Source: CAZCAQ01 sp964563965
GTDB taxonomy: Bacteria > Patescibacteriota > WWE3 > UBA101185 > UBA10185
Reading direction: 5' to 3'
NCBI GenBank assembly: GCA_964563965.1
Contig: CAZLZI010000020.1
Span: forward strand, 1 to 15,547
DNA length: 15,547 bases
Position 1 is the stretch's first letter. Each line of letters opens with the position of its first letter. The notes under the pieces were generated by a model. It made no database searches. It saw nothing but the letters and a program-made list of their open reading frames with translations, and was not told the DNA's origin. Shown here piece after piece: positions 4,924 through 11,835 of the stretch. Both the position numbers and the translations under genes were made by a program.

Positions 4924-5838
4924 ATGGTTAGTATTGAAACACTTAAGAGTTATCTACATACAAAGTTTAACACTGAATTTATATTAGAACCGATAGTAGG
5001 CTTAGGAGAAGTAAATCAACTTTTCAAAACTGAAATAGACGGTAAAACATATATTTTAAGAGTTAATATTGAAAGTGAATTTGAGACCTTTGTGAAAGAA
5101 TGTTGGTGCTATGAACAGGCACACAAACAAGGTATACCAGTTCCAAAAGTTATAGAGTTAACCACAAGAGCTGGTGTAAGCATTATGCTTATGGAGTATC
5201 TAAAAGGTGAGAATTGCTCCACCATGCAAAGCAAAGATAAGCATACTCAAGTATATAAGCACCTAGGAGCATATGTGAATAAGTTGTCACTCATATTACC
5301 AAGTGAGGACATAGGAGACTTAAAGTCAGTAGCACACGCTACTAGTTGGTTTTACACTGACTACCTTGGGTATGAGCTAAAACAAACTGCAAATGTCGAT
5401 GATTATATTGAGCTAAGTGTTTTGCAAAGAAACCTGTTAATGAATGCTATAAAGCTGTTAAGTAATACCAAGTTTTCCTTTGTACTCTGTCATGGTGATA
5501 TTTCTTTAAAGAACTGCATGTATGTACACCAAATTCAGCTCTTATATCTAATTGATTTTGGAAGTGCAGAAACGCACATTAAGGACTATTACGAGATAAT
5601 GCTTAAATGGCTTAATGTTATATACAAGCAAAAACTATCAGAAAGTGATTTCTGGCAGTTTGCCACAGGTGTGCTAAGTAAGGATGCTAAGAGTTGGTTT
5701 TACGATAACTTAGACTTAATAAAGGCGTTAGCACTAGTCTATACGCTAGATAAGTATCGGTATGCACACGACAAAGCTCCAGAATGGCTGAGTGACTACC
5801 AATCTCGTTTTTATTCAGTTCTTGCTTTAATTGCATAA
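4924..5838 (+). CDS. APH/choline-kinase-like phosphotransferase
   Basis: This 304-residue small-molecule kinase of the aminoglycoside phosphotransferase/choline kinase superfamily transfers ATP phosphate to a hydroxyl of an amino sugar, choline or a similar alcohol. The N-lobe has the loop and strands GLGEVNQLFKTEIDGKTYIL (26-45) and the hinge IMLMEYLKGE (87-96). The catalytic loop is CHGDISLKN (189-197), with D192 as base and N197 as metal ligand, and the metal-binding LIDFGSAE (209-216) supplies D211. Conserved kinase residues all look intact, so it should be active. The substrate is not evident. The C-lobe is cysteine-poor and rich in Tyr/Leu, as in choline/ethanolamine kinases, but a resistance or salvage role is equally open. 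The gene stands alone, with its own promoter. Confidence 0.85.
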   Translation: MVSIETLKSYLHTKFNTEFILEPIVGLGEVNQLFKTEIDGKTYILRVNIESEFETFVKECWCYEQAHKQGIPVPKVIELTTRAGVSIMLMEYLKGENCSTMQSKDKHTQVYKHLGAYVNKLSLILPSEDIGDLKSVAHATSWFYTDYLGYELKQTANVDDYIELSVLQRNLLMNAIKLLSNTKFSFVLCHGDISLKNCMYVHQIQLLYLIDFGSAETHIKDYYEIMLKWLNVIYKQKLSESDFWQFATGVLSKDAKSWFYDNLDLIKALALVYTLDKYRYAHDKAPEWLSDYQSRFYSVLALIA

Positions 5839-5934
5839 GAACACATCAAGTTAACAAAGTAATTCCACTATATTCTGTGTTAAGCATTTAAACTACATTA
5901 CATGTGTGAATTTTCTTAGTACTTACGCATACTG

Positions 5935-5940
5935 TAATAT
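5935..5940 (+). promoter_or_regulatory. -10 box of the transglutaminase-like gene
   Basis: TAATAT, directly preceded by TG, ends 6 nt before ATG 5947. The spacing equals that of most other starts here. Confidence 0.5.
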
Positions 5941-5946
5941 TAACTC

Positions 5947-6687
5947 ATGCAGCTTAATACCATAGATACATTTAAAGCAATTTGGTTAAAGACCATTGTA
6001 GGTAAACAGATTGCTGATAGGTCGAATGATCTCCACAGCTTTCTATATGACTCGTATATTTCCAGAAATGACGAACTAATTAAGCTCTTAAACATTACTA
6101 TTCCTACAAGTACTCAAGTAAAGTTTTTACAAGAGCTAGTAATATGGTTTTCCACTATTAATACATCTGCACTAGGGTTTTTCCCAGTGGGTATAATTAA
6201 ATCCAAAGGCTTAACTTGTGCAGGTAATACTCTGCTGACCTCAACACTTTTAAAGAACATGGGCTATGATGTACTTTATGCAAGACCAGCGGGTCACTCA
6301 CTTAGTTTAGTCCGGTATGAAAATCAGTATTATTGGGTGGATACAACTAATAATATACTTGAACTAGTAGATATCGAGATTGAAGAAAGAAAAACTTTTT
6401 CAATTGCCACACTTAAATCTACAAGTGACAAGATTATATATAAAACTGTTCCTATTTTTGAACATAAGTCTAGTATTGTGAATGTTTTTGGTAATATCGA
6501 GGCCTTAAAGAACCAGACTCAATATGATGTAACTGTTAAGGAGTATCTAAGGGAGAATACTGATATATATAAGCTAGATTTCCATAGTCTTACGGAGCTG
6601 TTATTTAAAGAGTACTTTGATTATGTAAGGTACGATAAAGAGTTTCAAAAAGAGCAGAAACGCGTTGGCCAATTACTCCATAACTAA
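5947..6687 (+). CDS. Transglutaminase-like Cys-His-Asp protein
   Basis: This 246-residue protein carries a transglutaminase/papain-like core in its middle. KGLTCAGNTLLTSTLLKNMG (87-106) supplies C91 at the head of the helix, ARPAGHSLSLV (112-122) supplies H117, and NQYYWVDTTNN (126-136) supplies D132. The order, spacing and 'xYWVDTT' strand match the bacterial transglutaminase-like family, whose members act as amidases or cysteine proteases, or make isopeptide bonds. There is no signal peptide or transmembrane segment, so the enzyme is probably cytoplasmic. The N-terminal 60 residues and the charged C-terminal 70 have no family I recognise. It lies downstream of the kinase gene with a 108-nt spacer and its own -10 box, so coexpression is not required. 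Confidence 0.7.
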   Translation: MQLNTIDTFKAIWLKTIVGKQIADRSNDLHSFLYDSYISRNDELIKLLNITIPTSTQVKFLQELVIWFSTINTSALGFFPVGIIKSKGLTCAGNTLLTSTLLKNMGYDVLYARPAGHSLSLVRYENQYYWVDTTNNILELVDIEIEERKTFSIATLKSTSDKIIYKTVPIFEHKSSIVNVFGNIEALKNQTQYDVTVKEYLRENTDIYKLDFHSLTELLFKEYFDYVRYDKEFQKEQKRVGQLLHN

Positions 6688-6724
6688 TAATAGTAAAATG
6701 AAGCTTAAAGCGTAAAATAAACGG

Positions 6725-7366
6725 TCAAGCTAGGTTATAAATCTTAGTCCAAAGCCTCTTATAATTACTTTGGACATCAGCATCTAATATAAAATCAGCT
6801 CGAATCTCATCTATAGTTAATTCACTTCCATACAGTGTACCTAGAAAGTCAGTTAATTTGTTTTGTATGTCATCTTGATCTGCTTCGGCAGTCTGTATAT
6901 TACCTAGAGTTATATGTGGCGTAAACTTATCTAATACCCTTAGATACCCATACTTATAAATATATTCTTCCTCTAAAGCATCTGTTTTACCTTCAGTTAT
7001 TCTTACCAGATCCTTTTCTCTTATGTATCCATCTCTAATAGGATTTAAGATAGCTATAAGTTCTTTATGAAAAGTCATGGCCTCTTCCCCCACAATAGGA
7101 ATCGAGTAGAACTGCTGTTTCTCTTCATACCTGAGGGTACCAAGTTTGAGCTTAAGCGGTTTTAACTTCTTGAGATAGTTATCAAGTCTATCTTCGATAT
7201 CGTGCACCCTGTAATCGGGAAAAGCCATAATAATAAAATTAAAATGAGGTTCTGCGTCATACTTATTTCCATACTCCTTTTTCAGAAATGCTTTAGCTGC
7301 CATGATGTTGGCATTATGTACTTGTGTTCCAACAGAAAGTGTATTGGGAGTCGTTTTTATTGCCAT
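6725..7366 (-). CDS. 2H phosphoesterase (LigT/2'-5' RNA ligase-like)
   Basis: This 213-residue 2H-superfamily protein has two active-site motifs: H41-F-N in AEPHFNFIIMAF (38-49) and H150-I-T in FTPHITLGN (147-155). In 2H enzymes the two His residues act as acid and base on 2',3'-cyclic phosphates or 2'-5' RNA bonds (LigT, CPDases, DUF1045 relatives). The first motif has Asn in place of the more common Thr/Ser, so activity may differ. The span between the motifs (109 residues) is longer than in ThpR, with a Lys/Leu-rich insert (about 58-80). The gene converges on the transglutaminase-like gene, with no clear terminator in the 37-nt gap. It diverges from murD across 82 nt. A cytoplasmic RNA repair or tRNA-fragment role is possible but not shown. 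Confidence 0.78.
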   Translation of the reverse strand: MAIKTTPNTLSVGTQVHNANIMAAKAFLKKEYGNKYDAEPHFNFIIMAFPDYRVHDIEDRLDNYLKKLKPLKLKLGTLRYEEKQQFYSIPIVGEEAMTFHKELIAILNPIRDGYIREKDLVRITEGKTDALEEEYIYKYGYLRVLDKFTPHITLGNIQTAEADQDDIQNKLTDFLGTLYGSELTIDEIRADFILDADVQSNYKRLWTKIYNLA

Positions 7367-7372
7367 AAAGCT

Positions 7373-7378
7373 ATTTTA
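7373..7378 (-). promoter_or_regulatory. -10 box of the 2H phosphoesterase gene
   Basis: On the minus strand TAAAAT (5 of 6 consensus) lies exactly 6 nt before the ATG at 7366, again predicting a leaderless start. It shares the 82-nt divergent region with the murD promoter. Confidence 0.5.
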
Positions 7379-7432
7379 TATTAAGCTTATAGGCGTTCAA
7401 GGACTAAAAACACTAACTAGCTAGACACAAGA

Positions 7433-7441
7433 TGCTAAAAT
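7433..7441 (+). promoter_or_regulatory. Extended -10 box of murD-murC
   Basis: TGcTAAAAT ends 7 nt before GTG 7449. A palindrome CTAGCTAG (7417-7424) lies 11 nt upstream of the hexamer and could be an operator, but nothing confirms that. GGGGA (7443-7447) is too close to the GTG to be a useful Shine-Dalgarno. Confidence 0.55.
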
Positions 7442-7448
7442 AGGGGAA

Positions 7449-8828
7449 GTGAAAGACTTATATAAAAACAAGAATGTACTTATCTTCGGTTTGGGACTGA
7501 ATGATGGGGGCTTAGGTATGACCGAGTTTTTTGTAGGTCAAGGTGCTAATGTAACCGTAACTGATAATAAGACTGCAAGTGACTTACAAGCAACATTAGA
7601 TAAACTTGCTCACTATACTTCAATTAAGTATCACCTAGGAGAGATTCTTGAAAGTGATTTTATTGCTAATGATATTATTGTTCAAAATCCTGCTATCAAA
7701 CCAGATAATAAGTATATTCAGCTTGCACTGAGTTTGAATAAAACAATTGAGATGGAAATGAGTTTATTCCATCGACTATGTCCATGTCCCATCATTGGGA
7801 TAACCGGTACACGAGGTAAATCCACTACGACTGCATTGATTTACGAGATGCTTAACCAAGCTTTCGGTAACAGAGTGCTTCTTGGAGGCAACATTGGTAA
7901 AAGTGCTATTCGTGAATTACCGCAGCTAACACCAGAACAGCTTGTAGTACTGGAACTATCTAGTTTTCAACTAGATACCATGGCAAGAGTAGGCCTAAGT
8001 CCTAACTACGCTCTGATAACAAATATCTACGAAGATCATCTAAACTGGCACAGTGATATGACTGAATATATTAAAGCTAAGAAGACTATTTTTCTTTACC
8101 AACATAAGCAGGATGTTACTTTGTTAAATGTAGATAATGAACACACCCGCTCATGTGTAAAAGACGTGCCCTCAACTCTTCTCACCTTTTCTTTAAAAGA
8201 TGCAAATGCAACTTATTATATGGATAGTACAAACTGTATTTATGAAAACAAAGTCTTTCTAGTAGATACAAGTAGTGCGCTGCTAGTGGGAATGCATAAT
8301 AAGTACAATATGCTGGCAGCAATTGCGCTGGTTAGACAATTTTCTGTGCCAGCTCCGACTATTCTTGAAGTCTTAAATACTTATACAGGTCTTGAAGGCA
8401 GACAGCAGTTTGTTCGCGAAGTAAATGGTATTAAATATATTAATGACACAACTGCTACTAGCGTTGAAGCTATGTTAGCCCTACTGGATAGCTATGGGAA
8501 AAACTACAAAAAACGACTAATACTCATTTCTGGTGGCGTAGATAAAGGCCTTGATTACTCCCGAGTTGGTCAGCAACTTGAGAACTACTGTAAAGCAGTG
8601 GTTTTATTTGAAGGTACTGCATCTGAAAAGCTAAGTCACATACTAGATACTGATGTTGTGCAAGTAGAAAGCTACTTCAACAGTATGCAAGAAGCTTTAG
8701 CCTGTGCAACTAAGATTGCAGAAGAAGGGGACCTAGTGGTACTTTGCCCAGGGGCAGCTAGTTTTAATATGTTTAACAATGAATTTGATCGCGGATCACA
8801 ATTTGTTAATTTGGTTAATAAGCTCTAA
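7449..8828 (+). CDS. murD: UDP-N-acetylmuramoylalanine--D-glutamate ligase
   Basis: MurD adds D-glutamate to UDP-MurNAc-L-Ala in the cytoplasm, the second amino-acid step of peptidoglycan precursor synthesis. At 459 residues it has the normal length and all three domains: an N-terminal Rossmann domain starting VLIFGLGLNDGGLG (10-23), the ATPase centre and the C-terminal Glu-binding domain. The P-loop reads ITGTRGKSTTT (118-128), where most Mur ligases have GTNGKTT, so Arg and Ser are local substitutions while the key Lys124 is kept. VLELSSFQL (167-175), ITNIYEDHLNW (190-200) and EYIKAKKTIF (206-215, with the usual carbamylated Lys region) follow. In the C-terminal part LEGRQQFV, INDTTATS and LCPGAASFNMF match MurD signatures. 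The GTG start fits the promoter spacing. The last base of the TAA is the first base of the murC ATG, so the pair is translationally coupled. Confidence 0.93.
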   Translation: MKDLYKNKNVLIFGLGLNDGGLGMTEFFVGQGANVTVTDNKTASDLQATLDKLAHYTSIKYHLGEILESDFIANDIIVQNPAIKPDNKYIQLALSLNKTIEMEMSLFHRLCPCPIIGITGTRGKSTTTALIYEMLNQAFGNRVLLGGNIGKSAIRELPQLTPEQLVVLELSSFQLDTMARVGLSPNYALITNIYEDHLNWHSDMTEYIKAKKTIFLYQHKQDVTLLNVDNEHTRSCVKDVPSTLLTFSLKDANATYYMDSTNCIYENKVFLVDTSSALLVGMHNKYNMLAAIALVRQFSVPAPTILEVLNTYTGLEGRQQFVREVNGIKYINDTTATSVEAMLALLDSYGKNYKKRLILISGGVDKGLDYSRVGQQLENYCKAVVLFEGTASEKLSHILDTDVVQVESYFNSMQEALACATKIAEEGDLVVLCPGAASFNMFNNEFDRGSQFVNLVNKL

Positions 8829-10180
8829 TGTTAACCCAAGCTGAACTTTCAAAACTTACTCTTGCTTCTCTTAGGAAGATTCATATGATCGGTATTTGTT
8901 CTCCATTTGCGAGTTTTTGTGCTCAACTTCTTTTAGCAAAGGGTATTATGGTTACAGCATCAGAGCATAACCAATCTGGGGAGGAAGCAAAGACTTGGAT
9001 TGAGAAACAAGTGCTCTATCCAGGGTCCCACAATGCTGATTTTATAACTAAAGATCTTGACTTAGTTATCTATCCTAATGGAGTCATTCCAAATAATCCA
9101 GAGTGTATAAAGACTGAAGCTTTAAACCTTCCCAGTATTACCTTAGGCCAATTAACAGGCTTTTTAACCCAAGATCTTAAAACAATTGCAGTTGCTGGAA
9201 CACATGGCAAAACAACAACTGCATCCGCTATAACGTATATGTTAGCCAAGCTTGATACCTTGCCTAATTTTGTAGTAGGGGATGCGTTGGTCAAGATCAA
9301 TAAACTTAATAAGAATTGGAACTATACTACCGCATCTAAGTATTTTGTAGTTGAGGCGTGTGAATACAAAAAACAATTCTTAGATCGTGCTCCCAAGCCA
9401 TATATAACTGTAATAACCAATATTGAATTGGATCATACAGATTTCTATCCAACACAAACGGAGTATAATAAAGCATTTGAAGAGTTTATTGCAAATACTC
9501 AAGAGACATTGATCATTGATTTAACAGCAAGTAACTCCCAAGAAGTATATAAAAAGTCACAATATAAACATAATGTCCTTGATGTGGCTGATTTTACTAA
9601 CCTTACTGTTGAGTCAGAGCTTATAGGAAGTATGAATCAAAGAAATTTGATCCGCGCGTATTTAGTTGGCAGTGCTTTGGGTTATAGCGACACCGCTATC
9701 AGAACTGCGCTAAGCACTTTTTCTGGACTTACTGCTAGATTTGAGTACCTTGGGTTATCACAAACCCAAGCACCTATACACTACGACTATGCGCACAATC
9801 CTGCCAAAATTGCATTCTGCTTAGCAAATGCAAAGGAGCAGTACCCTGAAAGCAGAGTCATTCTTGTTTTTCAGCCGCATAGCTATGAAAGAACCCATAC
9901 TTTTAAACATGCATTTGCAAATGCACTAGCGTTGGCTGATGTTGTTCTTATACCAAATATTTTTTCTCCAGCAAGAGATATGGGGTCTGTGCAAGATATA
10001 TCTCCTGAAGACTTTGTGGAGTTCTTAAAAACAAACACTACTAATAAAACAATCATACATACCAAGACTTTTGACATTACCGCTCAATGGCTACAGGACC
10101 ACACTGATAAGCATGATGTAATAATACTTGCCAGTGCAGGAGATTTGCGAAAACTCACACCTTTAATTTTACATACTTAG
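8828..10180 (+). CDS. murC: UDP-N-acetylmuramate--L-alanine ligase (MurC-type Mur ligase)
   Basis: MurC joins L-alanine to UDP-MurNAc, the first amino-acid step, so this gene and murD supply consecutive reactions. The protein has 450 residues. VAGTHGKTTTAS (122-133) is the intact MurC/Mpl P-loop, VVEACEYK (174-181) and ITNIELDHTDFYPTQTEY (196-213) follow, then YDYAHNPAKI and FQPHSYERT in the last third, all MurC-like. The first domain is unusual: where MurC has GIGGxGMS it reads IHMIGICSPFAS (18-29), which is closer to Mpl (murein peptide ligase, IHILGICGTFMG). The C-terminal domain favours MurC, and in a small genome one MurC is expected, but a bifunctional or Mpl-type recycling role cannot be excluded. 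Translation starts in the overlapping TAATG at 8826-8830. Confidence 0.85.
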   Translation: MLTQAELSKLTLASLRKIHMIGICSPFASFCAQLLLAKGIMVTASEHNQSGEEAKTWIEKQVLYPGSHNADFITKDLDLVIYPNGVIPNNPECIKTEALNLPSITLGQLTGFLTQDLKTIAVAGTHGKTTTASAITYMLAKLDTLPNFVVGDALVKINKLNKNWNYTTASKYFVVEACEYKKQFLDRAPKPYITVITNIELDHTDFYPTQTEYNKAFEEFIANTQETLIIDLTASNSQEVYKKSQYKHNVLDVADFTNLTVESELIGSMNQRNLIRAYLVGSALGYSDTAIRTALSTFSGLTARFEYLGLSQTQAPIHYDYAHNPAKIAFCLANAKEQYPESRVILVFQPHSYERTHTFKHAFANALALADVVLIPNIFSPARDMGSVQDISPEDFVEFLKTNTTNKTIIHTKTFDITAQWLQDHTDKHDVIILASAGDLRKLTPLILHT

Positions 10181-10184
10181 ACTA

Positions 10185-10193
10185 TGTTATTAT
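10185..10193 (+). promoter_or_regulatory. Extended -10 box of the YecM-like gene
   Basis: TGtTATTAT is an extended -10 with 5 of 6 consensus bases, ending 6 nt before ATG 10200. It starts 4 nt after the murC stop codon, so this gene can be transcribed separately. Confidence 0.6.
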
Positions 10194-10199
10194 GACCTC

Positions 10200-10730
10200 A
10201 TGACTTATAAGCATTACTCGCTAAATACCGCAGATGAAGTGCACACTTTTTTTGTCTCATATCTACCGCTTGTTAAGCTATGTTTGCAAGACTTTGGTGT
10301 GTTAGGTAACTTTAACTTTTCAGGTGATCACTTGGGTTTACAAGTTGGATCCGCTGTTGAGTTTGATGCAGTACATAAACTGCTTACTAAATACTGTGAA
10401 ACTATCACCGAAGGAGTCATACATAATAGACGTAATAATACTTATAAGCTACATGATTTTATTACGCATGATGGTGTAGAACTGCAATCCATTGAAATGT
10501 TTGAACCAAAGCCTGATGCGGATGTTTCAAAACTGAAACTTGGGTTTGAGCACATAGCACTCTATAGTCCAGAGTACACTGCGGTGTATGAGCATTTTTG
10601 TACTAACGATTTACCTATTGCTAAAAGTGTAGACATGCATGGTTCGAAATTTTTTAAAACAACCTTTATGAATTTAGTAGAGATTGAGTTTCGAAATGAT
10701 TACTTGTGGCAAAGTCTTAAGCAAACTTAG
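10200..10730 (+). CDS. YecM-like VOC-superfamily protein
   Basis: This 176-residue protein fits the YecM family of the vicinal-oxygen-chelate fold. A helical N-terminus precedes GDHLGLQVGS (42-51) with H44 on the first strand, ELQSIEMFEPKP (94-105) with E99, and LGFEHIALYS (114-123) with H118, as expected for a metal-binding VOC half-barrel pair. YecM is a putative metal-dependent enzyme with no established reaction, so the substrate stays open. It lies 19 nt downstream of murC but has its own promoter, so it need not belong to the murein operon. It converges on the serine hydrolase gene with only 7 nt between stop codons and no terminator that I can see. Confidence 0.72.
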   Translation: MTYKHYSLNTADEVHTFFVSYLPLVKLCLQDFGVLGNFNFSGDHLGLQVGSAVEFDAVHKLLTKYCETITEGVIHNRRNNTYKLHDFITHDGVELQSIEMFEPKPDADVSKLKLGFEHIALYSPEYTAVYEHFCTNDLPIAKSVDMHGSKFFKTTFMNLVEIEFRNDYLWQSLKQT

Positions 10731-10737
10731 CCATATT

Positions 10738-11754
10738 TTATTGCTTATTGAGTTGAGATTGTAATTCTGTATATACAATTGAGGATATCCCCGCTATTAC
10801 TGTAGATAAGTCATCAAATGATGTACCCCGAGTCATGATGCATATAAGATAGGGACTTTGCTTCATATAGACTATCCCGCAGTCGTGTAATTGTTTTTCA
10901 TTCGCATCTTCGTAATATCTTTCGCCAAACTTATGAGAGACTCTTTCATGTGGTATACCTGCAACTAACCCTGAATTAAATTTGGTCTCACTTAGAAGTT
11001 TAAGTGCTTTTTCGGAATAATCTCTATTAAGGTATGATGAGTTGTACAAGATTCTAAAGAACGAGGAGTATTCCCTAATAGACAAAACATCTCCAGTTTT
11101 GCTTGCTCGGATACTGCTAGAATTTATTCCTAGGTCATCAAAAACTTTGTGAAATTCAATCGTAGTCAAATTATTTTTAAGTACAAGATATGCTGTATTG
11201 TCAGAATTAATTATCATATGTCTTATCAGTGTATCTGTTGGGTATTTTCGATTAGCTACAAGTAGAGATTTAGGACTGTTAAAAGTGGGTGGTGCTGTTT
11301 TTGCCACCACACCATCTACGACTAATTCTTGCTTTAAAATACTTGGATCATATTCAGCTTTTTTGAAATAAGTCATCATTAGAGGTACTTTAGTAAGACT
11401 AGCTGGTGTAAATAGAGTTGACTCCTTTATTCCAAACCAAGGGCCGTTGTTTAAATCTCTGTAATATACAGCTGCATCCTTAATAGTACCTGCACTCGTC
11501 TGGGTGGTAATATAGTTTTCAACCTCGCTTTTTATTACGGCTATTTGTTTGAAATTTGCAATATTTGCATCACATTCCAACAATGGGTTAATAAACTTGT
11601 AATTTTCTTGCAATCTTAATTCGTTTAACACTAAACTACTACCGGGATTTCTTTTCACGGTGAGATAAGCAATTAAATAGCCAAATGAAAAGATAAGGCA
11701 GTAGGTAAAAAATACAAAACTATACCTGCGAATTAAGATTTGTTTGTCATGCAT
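10738..11754 (-). CDS. Membrane-anchored class A beta-lactamase-like serine hydrolase
   Basis: This 338-residue penicillin-recognising protein has an N-terminal transmembrane helix (about 13-33: a run of aromatic and aliphatic residues after MHDKQILIRR), so the catalytic domain faces outside. The nucleophile motif is PASLTKV (117-123; S119, K122) and SDN is at 184-186 within INSDNTAY. The usual KTG reads HKFGE (274-278), so the middle position is changed. I do not find the Omega-loop ExxLN that supplies the deacylating Glu166 in class A beta-lactamases. That favours a D,D-peptidase, a transpeptidase-like or a slow acyl-enzyme role on the stem peptide over antibiotic hydrolysis. It is divergent from the large surface-protein gene across 81 nt, and the murD-murC pair lies nearby; both fit a cell-envelope theme. 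Confidence 0.85.
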   Translation of the reverse strand: MHDKQILIRRYSFVFFTYCLIFSFGYLIAYLTVKRNPGSSLVLNELRLQENYKFINPLLECDANIANFKQIAVIKSEVENYITTQTSAGTIKDAAVYYRDLNNGPWFGIKESTLFTPASLTKVPLMMTYFKKAEYDPSILKQELVVDGVVAKTAPPTFNSPKSLLVANRKYPTDTLIRHMIINSDNTAYLVLKNNLTTIEFHKVFDDLGINSSSIRASKTGDVLSIREYSSFFRILYNSSYLNRDYSEKALKLLSETKFNSGLVAGIPHERVSHKFGERYYEDANEKQLHDCGIVYMKQSPYLICIMTRGTSFDDLSTVIAGISSIVYTELQSQLNKQ

Positions 11755-11763
11755 ACATTAGTG

Positions 11764-11769
11764 ATTATA
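11764..11769 (-). promoter_or_regulatory. -10 box of the serine hydrolase gene
   Basis: A perfect TATAAT on the minus strand lies 9 nt before the ATG at 11754, giving a leader of about 2-3 nt. It shares the short divergent region with the surface-protein promoter. Confidence 0.55.
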
Positions 11770-11815
11770 CTCGAAATGAGATTTCATGTTGCTTAATTTG
11801 TGTTTCTAAAAAGAC

Positions 11816-11821
11816 TATAAT
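11816..11821 (+). promoter_or_regulatory. -10 box of the large surface-protein gene
   Basis: A perfect TATAAT lies 14 nt before ATG 11836, predicting a leader of about 8 nt, the longest of the set. There is no Shine-Dalgarno in that leader. Confidence 0.5.
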
Positions 11822-11835
11822 ACGTGTATACCAAT

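Noticed and set aside
6688..6724. Terminator between the convergent transglutaminase-like and 2H genes
   Set aside because: No stem-loop with a T-run could be identified in the 37-nt gap.
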